Shown here piece after piece: positions 9,356-21,417 of a stretch of 64,000 bases of DNA. The first letter of the stretch is position 1. Each line of letters begins with the position of its first letter. Location: contig DASZGL010000023.1 of assembly GCA_035938875.1 (NCBI GenBank), forward strand, positions 21,887-85,886. The letters run 5' to 3'. The position numbers were made by a program, and so were the translations under genes. The notes under the pieces were generated by a model. That model was not told the DNA's origin. It worked only from the letters and a program-made list of their open reading frames with translations, and did not search any database. Source of the stretch: DASZGL01 sp035938875 (GTDB taxonomy: Bacteria > Chloroflexota > Dormibacteria > Aeolococcales > Aeolococcaceae).

Positions 9356-9386
9356 TTGCTTCGGTGAGCGATCTCGTGGGCATAAT
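9356..9386 (+). promoter_or_regulatory. Candidate sigma70-type promoter of clpC
   Basis: A -35-like TTGCTT at 9356-9361 and a -10-like CATAAT at 9381-9386 are 19 bases apart in a locally AT-richer gap after rpsA. The leader to the clpC start would be about 60 bases. I see no clear CtsR-type operator. Confidence 0.4.
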
Positions 9387-9454
9387 GAGTTCGGTCGCCG
9401 GGCCGGCCGGGGCGCTCCCGGATGTCGCGGTGCGGGACCGCTGGAGACTGCCAC

Positions 9455-11971
<2,517 letters not shown>

Positions 11972-12038
11972 CCCGTGCACCCCGTCCAACCGCTGGGCGG
12001 GGGCAACGCGTGCGCCAGGTGGCCGCGGGGTTGAGTCG

Positions 12039-12566
12039 TTGATCGACCTTCCCCCGGACCTCGCTCTGCTGGTGGAGACCTCGCGACTGCGTCTCATCCC
12101 GCTAGCCATCGACGGCGCGGAGGACCTATTCCCGGTGCTCAACGACGAGCGGCTCCACGAGTTCACCGGCGAGGGTCACAAGACAGCGGACGAGTTCGAG
12201 GAGTGGATCGAGCTCGGCCGCCGGCGGCGATCGGTCGACGGATCGGCGGTGTTCCTCACCTGGGTGATCCGGCTGGTGCCCTCGGAGCAGCCGCTCGGCT
12301 ACTGCCAGGCGACCATCCACGACGACGCCAGTGCCGACGTGCACATCGTCGTCGGCACCCACTATGCGGGCCACGGTGTCGCCACCGAGGCGGTCGACGG
12401 CATGGTGCGGGCCCTGCGCGGCCCGCTCGGCGTCGGCGAGCTGCGTGTCCACATCCACCCCGAGAATCACGTCGCACAGCAGCTCTTCGCGCGCGCCGGA
12501 CTGCACTGCAGCGGCATGGTCGATCCCGTTGGCGACGAGGTGTGGTTCAGCCCGCGACCCGACTAG
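12039..12566 (+). CDS. GNAT family N-acetyltransferase (RimJ/RimL-like)
   Basis: A 175-residue GNAT protein of the RimJ/RimL branch: TSRLRLIPL at the N-terminus, then a strand LGYCQATIHDDASADVHIVVG, the acetyl-CoA loop region YAGHGVATEAVDGMV, and a C-terminal HPENHVAQQLFARAGLHCSG. It acetylates an amino group on a protein or small molecule; the acceptor is unknown. The start is TTG at 12039. A G/C-rich imperfect hairpin lies at about 11978-12002, between clpC and this gene. It may belong to the clpC transcript. Confidence 0.8.
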   Translation: MIDLPPDLALLVETSRLRLIPLAIDGAEDLFPVLNDERLHEFTGEGHKTADEFEEWIELGRRRRSVDGSAVFLTWVIRLVPSEQPLGYCQATIHDDASADVHIVVGTHYAGHGVATEAVDGMVRALRGPLGVGELRVHIHPENHVAQQLFARAGLHCSGMVDPVGDEVWFSPRPD

Positions 12567-12613
12567 CACCCTGCTCGTGCCGGGGTCGCCGTTAGTCCCC
12601 AGCGACCAGCGGG

Positions 12614-12619
12614 TACGCT
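12614..12619 (+). promoter_or_regulatory. Candidate -10 box for uvrA
   Basis: TACGCT ends nine bases before the TTG start of uvrA with no Shine-Dalgarno between them, consistent with a leaderless or near-leaderless mRNA. Confidence 0.4.
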
Positions 12620-12628
12620 ATTCAGACC

Positions 12629-15559
12629 TTGCCCCACGACAGCATCGACATCCACGGCGCGCGCGAGCACAACCTCAAGTCCATCGACCTCAGCCTGCCC
12701 CGCGACAAGCTCATCGTCATCACCGGGCTGTCGGGAAGCGGCAAGTCGAGCCTGGCCTTCGACACCATCTATGCCGAGGGTCAGCGTCGCTACGTCGAGT
12801 CACTGAGCGCATACGCACGGCAGTTCCTCGGCCAGATGGAGAAGCCCGACGTCGACCACATCGACGGTCTCTCCCCGGCGATCTCCATCGACCAGAAGGG
12901 CACCAGCAAGAACCCGCGCTCGACGGTGGGCACGGTGACCGAGATCTATGACTACCTGCGCCTGCTGTACGCGCGCATTGGCCATCCCCACTGCCCCAAC
13001 TGCGGACGCGAGATCAGCAAACAGAGCATCGAGCAGATCGCCGACCAGGTGCTCACCCTGCCCGATGGCACGAGACTGATGATCACCGCGCCCATGGTGC
13101 AGGGACGCAAGGGCGAGCACCGCGACGTGTTCGACGAGGCGCGACGCGGCGGCTACGTGCGCGCTCGCGTCGATGGCGAGCTGCGCGACCTGTCCGACGC
13201 CATCGTCCTCGACAAGAAGTACAAGCACGACATCGAGATCGTCGTCGACAGGGTGGTCATCGGCCCCGACCTGCGCATGCGGCTCAGCGACTCGCTGGAG
13301 CAGGCGGCCAAGCTGGCCGGGGGGCTGATATTGATTGTTCCCGCCGACAAGCAGAAGGGACTCGAGGAGCAGCTCTACTCCCAGGACTACGCGTGCGTCT
13401 ACTGCGGCATCAGCATGGAGGAGCCGGCGCCGCGCAACTTCTCCTTCAATAGTCCTCACGGTGCCTGTGCAGCGTGCACGGGTCTGGGGCTGCGCATGGA
13501 GGTGGACGCCGACGCGGTGGTCCCCGACCCGTCGCTGAGCATCATGGGCGGGGCACTCAGCGGCTGGCTCAAGGGGCCGTCACAGCGCTGGCTGATGGAC
13601 GTCGTCGAGGGGGTCGCGCGGAAGTTCAAGATCCCACTCGACGCGCCGTTCGAGGACCTGACCGCGCGCCAGCAGAAGTTGATCCTCTACGGGCTGCCTC
13701 GCGACGAGACGGTGCGCTTGCGCTACGTGAGCCACCGCGGCACGGTTCGCACCTTCGAAGCGCACTACGAGGGCGTCATCCCCAACCTGGAACGCCGCTA
13801 CCGCGAGACCGACTCCGACTGGGTGAAGCAGGAGATCGAGCGGCTGATGATGCAGCGGCCCTGCCCCGAGTGCGGCGGGCGCAGGCTCAAGCCGGAGTTC
13901 CTCGCCGTCACCGTCGACGGCATGAGCATCGCCGACTTCTGCGCGCAGAGCGTCGTTGGGGCCCTCGCCCGGGTCGACACGCTGCGGCTCACCGACCGCG
14001 AGTCACTGATCGCCCGCCAGGTGCTCAAGGAGATCCGCGAGCGTCTCAGCTTCCTCCACGATGTCGGCCTCGACTACCTCACCATCGACCGAGCCGCCCA
14101 GACGCTGAGCGGCGGTGAGGCGCAGCGCATCCGTCTGGCCACGCAGATCGGCAGCAAGCTCATGGGCGTGCTCTACATCCTCGACGAGCCGTCGATCGGC
14201 CTGCATCAACGCGACAACCGCAAGCTGATCGCAACCCTTTGCGCGCTGCGCGACATCGGCAACACCCTGATCGTCGTCGAACACGACGAGGAGACCATCC
14301 GCGCCGCCGACTACGTGGTCGACATCGGGCCCGGCGCCGGTGAGGACGGCGGACGCGTCGTCGCCGCGGGCTCCCTCGACGACGTTCTGGCCACACCCGG
14401 CAGCATCACCGCCGCCTACCTCAACGGCGAACGGGCCATTCCCGTGCCACGGCGGCGTCGCGCCGGTCTCGGGACAGCGCTGACCGTCCGCGGCGCGCGG
14501 GAGAACAACCTCAAGAGCATCGACGTCAGCTTTCCGTTGGGAACCTTCACCTGCGTCGCCGGCGTCAGTGGCAGCGGCAAGAGCACGCTGGTCAACGACA
14601 TCCTCTACCGGCGCCTCGCCCAGCACCTCTTCCGTGCCAAGGAGCGACCCGGCAAGCACAGCAAGCTCGAGGGGCTGGAGCACGTCGACAAGGTGATCAG
14701 CGTCGACCAGTCGCCGATCGGGAGAACGCCGCGGAGCAACCCGGCGACCTACGTCGGAGTCTTCACCTTCATCCGCGAGCTCTACGCCATGCTGCCCGAA
14801 GCGCGAGTCCGCGGCTACAAGCCGGGACGGTTCTCCTTCAATGTCACCGGCGGTCGCTGCGAGGCCTGCCAGGGTGACGGGATGATCAAGATCGAGATGC
14901 ACTTCCTTCCCGACATCTACGTCGCCTGTGAGGTGTGCAAGGGCAGGCGCTACAACCGCGAGGCACTGGAGGTCAAGTTCCGCGGCAAGAGCATCGCCGA
15001 CGTCCTCGACATGACCGTCGACGAGGCGGCGATTCTGTTCGAGAACCAACCACGAATCGCCCGCAAGCTGCACACGCTGAAGGATGTCGGGCTCGGCTAT
15101 ATCCGCCTTGGTCAGCCGGCGACGCAGCTGAGCGGAGGAGAGGCGCAACGGGTCAAGCTGAGCACCGAGCTGAGCCGTCGCGACACCGGACGCACCGTGT
15201 ACATCCTCGACGAGCCGACCACCGGCCTGCACTTCGCCGACGTGGAGAAGCTGCTCGGCGTGCTCCACCGGCTCGTCGACCAGGGCAACACCGTGATCGT
15301 CATCGAGCACAACCTCGATGTCATCAAGACCGCCGACCGCATCATCGATCTCGGCCCGGATGGTGGAGACCGCGGCGGCGAGGTGATCGCATCGGGTACG
15401 CCCGAGGACGTCGCCGAGCAGGAGAGCAGCGCGACCGGCGCCTACCTCCGTCCCCTGCTCAGCCGGCGCCGCGCCGCTCCGCCGCCGGCACCGCTGCTGG
15501 CGACCAAGCCCGCCGGCCGTGGCCGGTCCAGGCGGCAGCCGACCGCGGCGGCGGTCTGA
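12629..15559 (+). CDS. uvrA: UvrABC excinuclease subunit A
   Basis: A 976-residue UvrA, the DNA-damage recognition ATPase of nucleotide excision repair. It has two ABC ATPase halves: Walker [13 protein letters not shown] near residue 32 and [11 protein letters not shown] near 643, with signatures [12 protein letters not shown] and [13 protein letters not shown] zinc module CVYC...CAAC lies near residues 255-282, and a second, CEAC...CEVC, near 744-767. Length and order are normal. The TTG at 12629 gives the standard N-terminus [19 protein letters not shown]. The C-terminal 25 residues are a basic, proline-rich extension. uvrB and uvrC are not in the window. Confidence 0.97.
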   Translation: MPHDSIDIHGAREHNLKSIDLSLPRDKLIVITGLSGSGKSSLAFDTIYAEGQRRYVESLSAYARQFLGQMEKPDVDHIDGLSPAISIDQKGTSKNPRSTVGTVTEIYDYLRLLYARIGHPHCPNCGREISKQSIEQIADQVLTLPDGTRLMITAPMVQGRKGEHRDVFDEARRGGYVRARVDGELRDLSDAIVLDKKYKHDIEIVVDRVVIGPDLRMRLSDSLEQAAKLAGGLILIVPADKQKGLEEQLYSQDYACVYCGISMEEPAPRNFSFNSPHGACAACTGLGLRMEVDADAVVPDPSLSIMGGALSGWLKGPSQRWLMDVVEGVARKFKIPLDAPFEDLTARQQKLILYGLPRDETVRLRYVSHRGTVRTFEAHYEGVIPNLERRYRETDSDWVKQEIERLMMQRPCPECGGRRLKPEFLAVTVDGMSIADFCAQSVVGALARVDTLRLTDRESLIARQVLKEIRERLSFLHDVGLDYLTIDRAAQTLSGGEAQRIRLATQIGSKLMGVLYILDEPSIGLHQRDNRKLIATLCALRDIGNTLIVVEHDEETIRAADYVVDIGPGAGEDGGRVVAAGSLDDVLATPGSITAAYLNGERAIPVPRRRRAGLGTALTVRGARENNLKSIDVSFPLGTFTCVAGVSGSGKSTLVNDILYRRLAQHLFRAKERPGKHSKLEGLEHVDKVISVDQSPIGRTPRSNPATYVGVFTFIRELYAMLPEARVRGYKPGRFSFNVTGGRCEACQGDGMIKIEMHFLPDIYVACEVCKGRRYNREALEVKFRGKSIADVLDMTVDEAAILFENQPRIARKLHTLKDVGLGYIRLGQPATQLSGGEAQRVKLSTELSRRDTGRTVYILDEPTTGLHFADVEKLLGVLHRLVDQGNTVIVIEHNLDVIKTADRIIDLGPDGGDRGGEVIASGTPEDVAEQESSATGAYLRPLLSRRRAAPPPAPLLATKPAGRGRSRRQPTAAAV

Positions 15560-15676
15560 CGCTCGACAGCCGAGCAGCGGCTCCGGTTTGCCGCGAAGGG
15601 GGCTGACCCCTCATCATGGAGGGGGTCTCATGGCGTCCGAAGGCGCCCCGTGCGTCCTCGCATCGAAGGGGTGATG

Positions 15677-15889
15677 ATGAACCTGACGCTGATTGCCGAG
15701 ATCCTCGCCGGCGAAACCACGATCACGCCTGGCGGCGCTGTGGACAAGCTCACCGCCTGCGGCCTCGAGCCCTTCCTCTGGGAGAGGTGGGCTGTCGAGG
15801 TCCGGGACGGCACCGCGCCGCCGCCCGCTGTCGAGCTCCTCGGCAGCGCCCAGAACCCGGCCGATCTGGTCGAACCCGTCGCCCGATAG
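15677..15889 (+). CDS. Small protein of unknown function
   Basis: A 70-residue frame starting MNLTLIAEILAGETTITPGG and ending ADLVEPVAR. The ATG at 15677 has GAAGGGG five bases upstream; an ATG one codon earlier is equally possible. It is mildly acidic and Trp-containing (FLWERWAVEV), with no membrane segment or Cys pair. It sits between uvrA and another small gene. I do not recognise a family; the clear ribosome binding site is the main support for it being real. Confidence 0.4.
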   Translation: MNLTLIAEILAGETTITPGGAVDKLTACGLEPFLWERWAVEVRDGTAPPPAVELLGSAQNPADLVEPVAR

Positions 15890-15968
15890 CCGCTGGGCGG
15901 CCTGGGGCGTCTCAAGCCCGTGGCAGGGGGAGACCGCCAGATCGAAGCTTCGCGGGGATCGAGTGCGG

Positions 15969-15974
15969 TACCGT
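15969..15974 (+). promoter_or_regulatory. Candidate -10 box for the 97-residue gene
   Basis: TACCGT ends seven bases before the ATG at 15982 with no Shine-Dalgarno, the same arrangement as at several other starts in this window. Confidence 0.35.
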
Positions 15975-15981
15975 TTCGGCC

Positions 15982-16275
15982 ATGACTGCCGAGGGAGAGG
16001 AACGACGTACACGGCTGCGCCGTCTCGACGACTGTCTCAACATCCTCGAACAGGCCCACGAGCAAGACCTCACCATCGTCTCCGAGGCGCTCGCCGCGAT
16101 GGTTGCCGCGCGGGTGCCGTCGATTCACGCCGGCATGACCATCGTCGACGCCATCGAGGAGGTCCTCCGCGAGCAGGAGCCGTACATGGTCCAGGTGCGT
16201 CCTGAGGTCGGCTCGCGCCGCGTGCGGCGGCGACGCGAGCCCTTCGACATCCGGCTGCTCCTCTCCAGGCGGTAG
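15982..16275 (+). CDS. Hypothetical helical protein
   Basis: A 97-residue protein, predominantly helical by composition: an N-terminal basic helix (EERRTRLRRLDDCLNILEQA), a second helix DLTIVSEALAAMVAARV, then MTIVDAIEEVLREQEPYM and a very basic tail with VRRRREPF. No Shine-Dalgarno is present, but a -10-like box is adjacent. The next gene, encoding a UPF0182 membrane protein, starts 69 bases downstream. No family recognised; a small regulator or adaptor is possible but unsupported. Confidence 0.5.
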   Translation: MTAEGEERRTRLRRLDDCLNILEQAHEQDLTIVSEALAAMVAARVPSIHAGMTIVDAIEEVLREQEPYMVQVRPEVGSRRVRRRREPFDIRLLLSRR

Positions 16276-16328
16276 GCGCTCGGCGCCGCTCGGCGAGCGT
16301 CAGGGACGGGGGAGTCGCGTGGCGCCTG

Positions 16329-16334
16329 TACACT
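16329..16334 (+). promoter_or_regulatory. Candidate -10 box for the UPF0182 gene
   Basis: TACACT ends ten bases before the ATG at 16345. No Shine-Dalgarno is visible in the gap, so the mRNA may be leaderless. Confidence 0.4.
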
Positions 16335-16344
16335 CGCGCTGCCC

Positions 16345-19300
16345 ATGAGCGACTTCGGCTTCGACCCTGCCGATCTCTTCCGGCGCCGACCGCCAGGGCC
16401 GCCGCGGCGCGTCATCCGTAGCGGACCGCGGCTGGGTCGGGGACGGCGCATCCTGCTCATCGTCGTCGCCGTCATCGTCGCCGTGCTGCTCGTCGCCTAC
16501 TCGCTGATGGGGCTGCGCGTTCAGCTTCTCTTCCTCGACAACCTGGGCCACAGCAACGTCTTCTGGACTCCCCTGGTCACCCAGATCCTCCTCTTTGTCA
16601 TCGGTCTGCTCATCACCGGTGGATTGGTTGCGCTCAACATCGTCGGCTGGGTGCGCATCGCCGGCAATCTGGACCGAACCGGCCCGCAGGTGGCGTTGTG
16701 GTCGGGCATCGCGCTGGCGGCGTTCGCCGGGCTCATCGGCGGCGCCTACTTTGCGTCGCAGTGGCAGGGCGTGCTGCTCTTCCTGCACGGCCATTCCTTC
16801 GGACAGAGCGATCCGGTCTTCAACCAGGACTACTCGTTCTTCCTCTTCAACCTGCCCTTCTACGACATGCTCCAGGGGCTTGCCTGGGGCGGGGTCATCG
16901 TCGGTCTGCTGGTCACCATCGGACTTGGCGCGCTGTGCCTCTTCATCGAGTACGCACCTGAGGATGTGCCCATCCCATTCAAGCCACCGCTGGGGCGCAC
17001 GCCTCGCGATGGGCTCCGTCTGGCGGCGTTCCAGGGAGGGATCCTGCTCGTCGCCGTCTTCATCCTCGCCAGTCTGGGTTCGCATTTCGGCGTCTATCAC
17101 CTCGCCACCTCGCAGCACACCAACTTCGTCGGTCTCGACGCGACACAGCGCGACGTGGTCAAGCCGATCCTCGGCATCCTCCAGTACATCGCCCTGGTGT
17201 TCGCCGTGGCGACCGCGGTGGTGATCGTCCGCAGGCGCAGGTCCGATGCCGTGGTCACCTCGATCACCCTTGGCGGACTCCTCGGCGGCTGGTTGTTGCT
17301 CGCCGGACTCCTCCAGGGCGTGCCCGCGGCCATCTACTCGGCGACCAAGGTCAACCCCAACGCCCAGACGCTGCAGATTCCGCCGATCAGCGACTACCTG
17401 ACGACCAGCCGCTACGCGTGGGCGCTCGAACAGGGCAGTGGCGGCAACGTCGACGTCACTCGATTCGGCAATCCCCCGGGGAGCCGGCCGTCGACTCCGA
17501 CGGTCACCGACCTGACCGCGGACCTGGGAACGCTGAAGAACACCCGCATCCAGGACTATCGCGTCCTGCCCGAGACGTTCGCCCAGATCGATCGCACGCG
17601 CAGCTACCAGACGTACCCGAGCATCACCGTGGATCGCTACATGGGTCCGGACGGGACCGAAACCGAGGTGATGCTCGCCCCCAGGGAGATCGCCGAGGCC
17701 GACATTCCCTCCCAGGGATTCGTCAACAAGGCGTTCCAGTACACCCACGGGTACGGAATCACCGCGGCGTCGGTCAACCGCGTCGGCAACGAGGGTAAGC
17801 CGGATCTGCTTGCCGGCAACCAGCCCATGCGCCTCATCGCTCCCGACGCCCCGCCCGGGCTGATGGTGAGCGACCCTCGCGTCTACTGCGGGCTCAGCAC
17901 CACGCAGCCGGTCGTGGTCAACACCAGCACTCCAGAATTCGACTACCTTGTCGGAAACAGCGAGGTCAGCAACCGCTACGGCAATGCCCCCGGCGGGCTT
18001 GCAGTGCCGGGTGGCTTCGATCGTCTGGCGCTGTCGCTCAACGCCTTCAGCGGGTTCGACCTGTTCCTCACGGGCTCGCTGCAGCCGGACAGCCGCATCC
18101 TCCTGCACCGCGAGATCAAGGACCGGATCGCCCAGCTGGCGCCCTTCCTGCGCGTCGACGGCGACCCCTACCTGGTGGCCGACTCGCAGAGCGGGCACCT
18201 GGTCTGGATCGCGGACGCCTACGTGGTCAGCGACCTCTTCCCCGAGTCGTATCGCCAGAGCGATGGGACGTCGTACATGCGCAACGCGGTCAAGGTGACC
18301 ATCGACGCGCGCACCTGTGAGACGACGCTCTACGCCGTGGATGTCAACGAGCCGCTGACCGCGACCTACAACGACATCTATCCCGGTCTGCTGACTCCGC
18401 TCGACAAAATCCCCGCGTCGCTCCGAGCCCACCTGCGCTACCCGGAGGACCTGTTCCAGGCGCAGGCACGCGTGTACACGGCGGCGCACATCGACCCCAA
18501 GAACGCCATCGCACTGTTCAACGGCGGCGACCTCTACCGCATCGCCCAGGAGACCATCAGCGGCCAGACCAAGGACACCCAGGCGTACTACGTCGAGCTC
18601 ACTCTGCCCGGCGAGTCGCAGCCCCACTTCGTGCTGCTGCAGACGCTCTCGCCCGCGCAGAGCAGCGGCGGGGGAGGGGCCAGCAACGTCATGACCGCGT
18701 TGCTGGTGGCGCGATGCGACTACACCACCAACAACCATCCCAAGCTGGTCGAGATCCCGCTCAACTCCGGCGACAACATCCTCGGTCCCCTGCAGTTCGA
18801 CAACAACCTCAACACCGACAAGGACATCAGCAGCGAGATCACGCTGCTGGGCCAGAGCGGCTCCCAGGTGGTGCTGGGCAACGTCATCGTCCTGCCCTTC
18901 AACAACCGTTCCTTCCTCTACGTGAGGCCGCTGTACGTGCAGGCATCCAACGGCAGCTTCCCCCAGCTGCGCGAGGTGCTGGTGGGCACGCAGGATCACG
19001 TCGCCAAGGGACCGTCGCTGGCGGAGGCGTTGACGAGCCTGTTCGGTCAGCCCATCCCCGGTCTGGGCCAGACGGGACCGTCACCCGGCGTCTCGCCGTC
19101 GCCGGGGGCATCGCCGTCGCCGGGGGCGTCGCCGTCGCCGTCGCCGGGCGGGACCACGACCCTGTCACCCCAGGTGCTCAACCTGGTCCAGGACCTGCTC
19201 AAGCACGAGGCGGCGGCGCAGGTCGCCTTCCAGCAGGGCAACTCCGACACCTATGCCCGGGAGCAGGCGGCCATCCAGAAGGATGTCAACCAGCTGAAGG

Positions 19301-19383
19301 CGCTGCTCGGGCCCGACGTCAACCTCGTGCCGGGATCTTCGCCATCGCCGTCTCCCGCAGCGTCGCCCACACCCTCCCCGTAG
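16345..19383 (+). CDS. UPF0182 (COG1615) family multi-pass membrane protein
   Basis: A 1012-residue protein of the UPF0182 family. The first 320 residues hold about seven membrane segments, beginning at GRRILLIVVAVIVAVLLVAYS, with the family block FGQSDPVFNQDYSFFLFNLPFY between segments. A large extracytoplasmic region follows with YQTYPSITVDRYMG and family-typical motifs such as RLALSLNAFSGFDLFL. A Pro/Ser-rich linker (repeated SPSPGA, about 900-930) precedes a short helical tail and a second Pro/Ser run. The family is widespread in actinobacteria, cyanobacteria and Chloroflexota; its function is not established. It starts as its own unit with an adjacent -10 box. Confidence 0.93.
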   Translation: MSDFGFDPADLFRRRPPGPPRRVIRSGPRLGRGRRILLIVVAVIVAVLLVAYSLMGLRVQLLFLDNLGHSNVFWTPLVTQILLFVIGLLITGGLVALNIVGWVRIAGNLDRTGPQVALWSGIALAAFAGLIGGAYFASQWQGVLLFLHGHSFGQSDPVFNQDYSFFLFNLPFYDMLQGLAWGGVIVGLLVTIGLGALCLFIEYAPEDVPIPFKPPLGRTPRDGLRLAAFQGGILLVAVFILASLGSHFGVYHLATSQHTNFVGLDATQRDVVKPILGILQYIALVFAVATAVVIVRRRRSDAVVTSITLGGLLGGWLLLAGLLQGVPAAIYSATKVNPNAQTLQIPPISDYLTTSRYAWALEQGSGGNVDVTRFGNPPGSRPSTPTVTDLTADLGTLKNTRIQDYRVLPETFAQIDRTRSYQTYPSITVDRYMGPDGTETEVMLAPREIAEADIPSQGFVNKAFQYTHGYGITAASVNRVGNEGKPDLLAGNQPMRLIAPDAPPGLMVSDPRVYCGLSTTQPVVVNTSTPEFDYLVGNSEVSNRYGNAPGGLAVPGGFDRLALSLNAFSGFDLFLTGSLQPDSRILLHREIKDRIAQLAPFLRVDGDPYLVADSQSGHLVWIADAYVVSDLFPESYRQSDGTSYMRNAVKVTIDARTCETTLYAVDVNEPLTATYNDIYPGLLTPLDKIPASLRAHLRYPEDLFQAQARVYTAAHIDPKNAIALFNGGDLYRIAQETISGQTKDTQAYYVELTLPGESQPHFVLLQTLSPAQSSGGGGASNVMTALLVARCDYTTNNHPKLVEIPLNSGDNILGPLQFDNNLNTDKDISSEITLLGQSGSQVVLGNVIVLPFNNRSFLYVRPLYVQASNGSFPQLREVLVGTQDHVAKGPSLAEALTSLFGQPIPGLGQTGPSPGVSPSPGASPSPGASPSPSPGGTTTLSPQVLNLVQDLLKHEAAAQVAFQQGNSDTYAREQAAIQKDVNQLKALLGPDVNLVPGSSPSPSPAASPTPSP
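19093..19150 (+). repeat. Low-complexity Pro/Ser coding repeat
   Basis: Tandem variants of a CCGTCGCCGGGGGCATCG-type unit encode the SPSPGA run near the C-terminus of the UPF0182 protein. It is a linker, not a mobile or regulatory repeat. Confidence 0.7.
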
Positions 19384-19395
19384 GACGCGGCGCAG

Positions 19396-20337
19396 ATGAG
19401 CGCGGGCACGCTGATCGCTCCGGGGATCCGCCAGATCGACACCCTGCTGGGCGGCTGGACGGAGATGACCGCCGGCTTCATCGTCGAGGGTCCCCAGCCT
19501 GCCCTGGTCGAGACCGGCTCGCAGACCAGCGTCGCCGCGGTGAAGAACGCCCTCGCCGCCGCCGGGCTGGGACCCGACCAGCTGCGCTGGCTGGTGCTCA
19601 CCCACATCCACCTCGACCACGCTGGTGGCATCGGCGACCTTGCCCAGGCGTTTCCCTCGGCGACCGTGGTGGTCCATGAGCGCGGTGCCCGCCACCTCGT
19701 CGACCCGACGCGGCTGGTCGACAGCGCCGAACGCGTCTACGGACCACTCCTCGACGGGCTCTATGGACGCATGCTCGCCGTCCCCGCGGAACGGGTGATC
19801 GCCGCGGCCGACGGGCACCGCATCGACATCGGCAACGGCCGCTGGCTGACCCTCGTCGACTCGCCGGGTCACGCGAAGCACCATCACGCCGTTTTCGACG
19901 AGCACACCGGCACCCTGCTGGTCGGCGACGCCGTGGGTGTCCGCCTGCCCGCGATGCCGGTGCTCCGGCCCGCGGTGCCGCCGCCCGACTTCGACCTGGA
20001 GCAGGCGGTGAGCAGCCTGCACCGCTTCGCCCAGCTGCGCCCCGAGCGCGTGGTGCTCACCCACTATGGAACCGTGCCCGACCCGTTGGCGACGCTCGCC
20101 GAGGCCGAGGAGTCACTGCACCGCTGGGTCGAGGTCGCGCAGGGGGTCCTCGAGGCCTCGGCCGACGCCGGAGTCGACGACATCGCCTCAGCTCTCGCCG
20201 ACACCTTTGCCGCACCGCTGACAGAGCTCGACGAGTCGGTGCGCGAGAAGGTCGAGGTGCTCAACGGCTTCCACAGCAACGCGGCCGGGATCGCCCGCTA
20301 CCTGAGCCAGCGGGCGCAGGTCAAGACGGCTTCGTGA
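19396..20337 (+). CDS. MBL-fold metallo-hydrolase
   Basis: A 313-residue metallo-beta-lactamase-fold hydrolase with an intact metal motif: HIHLDH at residues 70-75, a further His in SPGHAKHHH near 157, and the bridging Asp in LLVGDAVG. The N-terminus GIRQIDTLLGGWTEMTAGFIVEG is typical of the glyoxalase II-like or lactonase-like group. The extra C-terminal helices (about 230-313) resemble those of MBL proteins acting on thioesters or lactones. It follows the UPF0182 gene by 12 bases and overlaps the HtrA-like gene by four bases (GTGA), so these are translated as a unit. Substrate unknown. Confidence 0.88.
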   Translation: MSAGTLIAPGIRQIDTLLGGWTEMTAGFIVEGPQPALVETGSQTSVAAVKNALAAAGLGPDQLRWLVLTHIHLDHAGGIGDLAQAFPSATVVVHERGARHLVDPTRLVDSAERVYGPLLDGLYGRMLAVPAERVIAAADGHRIDIGNGRWLTLVDSPGHAKHHHAVFDEHTGTLLVGDAVGVRLPAMPVLRPAVPPPDFDLEQAVSSLHRFAQLRPERVVLTHYGTVPDPLATLAEAEESLHRWVEVAQGVLEASADAGVDDIASALADTFAAPLTELDESVREKVEVLNGFHSNAAGIARYLSQRAQVKTAS

Positions 20338-21410
20338 GCGGAGCGGCTGCGCGGCGGCCCCCGCTCCTCGCCGCGGTGGTGCTCAGCGCCTGCGTCGGTC
20401 TGCTCGGCGGGGCCTCGGCCGCCTGGGCGCTGTACGAGCGGCTCGGCCCGGCCAGGGAGATCGTCTCCACGCCGGCGCAGAGTGGAACGGCGGGGTCGGC
20501 GGGGACCTTCGGCGACGTGGCCGCCAAGGCAGCGCCGTCGATCGTCAAGATCGTCACCCAGCCGCAATCGCCGACCGACCTGGTGCAGGGCCCGCGGGGA
20601 TTCGCCGTGGGCTTCGTCGCCTCGGCTGACGGGCTCGTCGTCACCAGCGCGCACGCGCTCACCGGCGCCACCCAGCTGCGCCTGGCGTTCAACGACGGGC
20701 ACATCGTCGACGCATCGGTCGCCGACAGCGATCCCGGGCACGGACTGGTGGTCCTCCGCCCCGCCGACTCGAGGGGTCTCACCCCGCTCACCTTCGCCGA
20801 CTTCGAGGCCCACCCGACGCGCCCCGGCGACCTGGCCATCGTGGTCGGCTCGCCGCCGCTGGCGACGGTCAGCGTGAGCACCGGGACGGTGCGATCGGTG
20901 GGACGCAACGTGGTGATGAGCACCGGGCCCACCGTGGTCGTCGACGACGTCCTCACCGTCGACGCCACCGCGGATCCCGCAGACGACGGGGCGCCGCTGC
21001 TCGACGGTGCCGGCCAGGTCATCGGCGTCGTCGTGGCCAGCCCATCGGCAGGCCCACCGGGTCTGCTCACCCTCAGCGGGCGCGCCGCGGCGGGCATGGT
21101 CAACCGGCTCAGCCACGGGGGCACCAGCCGAAGCTCCGGTTTCGGCGTCGACGCCGTCCCGATCGACGCGGCCACCGCAGCCGCGGCGGGGACGCGGCCC
21201 GGGGCGCTGATCCGCTCAGTGCTCCCCGGCGGCCCCGCCGACGCCGCGGGGCTGGTCGCCGGCGACGTCGTAATTCGCGTCCAGGGCACGGCCGTCGACG
21301 CCGACCACCCGCTCGACCCCGTCGTGCTCGGCCTGGCGTCGGGTCAGCGCGTCACCCTGTCGGTGGTTCGCGGCAACTCCGATTTCAACGTCGATCTGAC
21401 GCTTGGGTGA
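20334..21410 (+). CDS. HtrA-like (S1C) membrane protein lacking catalytic Ser and Asp
   Basis: A 358-residue protein with one N-terminal membrane anchor (residues about 11-32), a trypsin-like domain (about 60-245) and a C-terminal PDZ domain (about 255-358, with GALIRSVLPGGPADAAGLVAGDVVIRVQG). The His position is kept (VVTSAH107AL). The usual DLAVL Asp is replaced in DPGHGLVVL (Gly137). The usual GNSGGPL reads ADDGAPL, putting Asp218 where the nucleophilic Ser belongs. It is therefore probably an inactive protease acting as an extracytoplasmic binding or scaffold protein. The GTG start overlaps the MBL stop. Confidence 0.85.
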   Translation: MSGAAARRPPLLAAVVLSACVGLLGGASAAWALYERLGPAREIVSTPAQSGTAGSAGTFGDVAAKAAPSIVKIVTQPQSPTDLVQGPRGFAVGFVASADGLVVTSAHALTGATQLRLAFNDGHIVDASVADSDPGHGLVVLRPADSRGLTPLTFADFEAHPTRPGDLAIVVGSPPLATVSVSTGTVRSVGRNVVMSTGPTVVVDDVLTVDATADPADDGAPLLDGAGQVIGVVVASPSAGPPGLLTLSGRAAAGMVNRLSHGGTSRSSGFGVDAVPIDAATAAAAGTRPGALIRSVLPGGPADAAGLVAGDVVIRVQGTAVDADHPLDPVVLGLASGQRVTLSVVRGNSDFNVDLTLG

Positions 21411-21417
21411 TTCCGGC

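Noticed and set aside
16300..18999. An 899-codon minus-strand frame opposite the UPF0182 gene
   Set aside because: Antisense shadow of a strongly supported coding gene; no recognisable domains.
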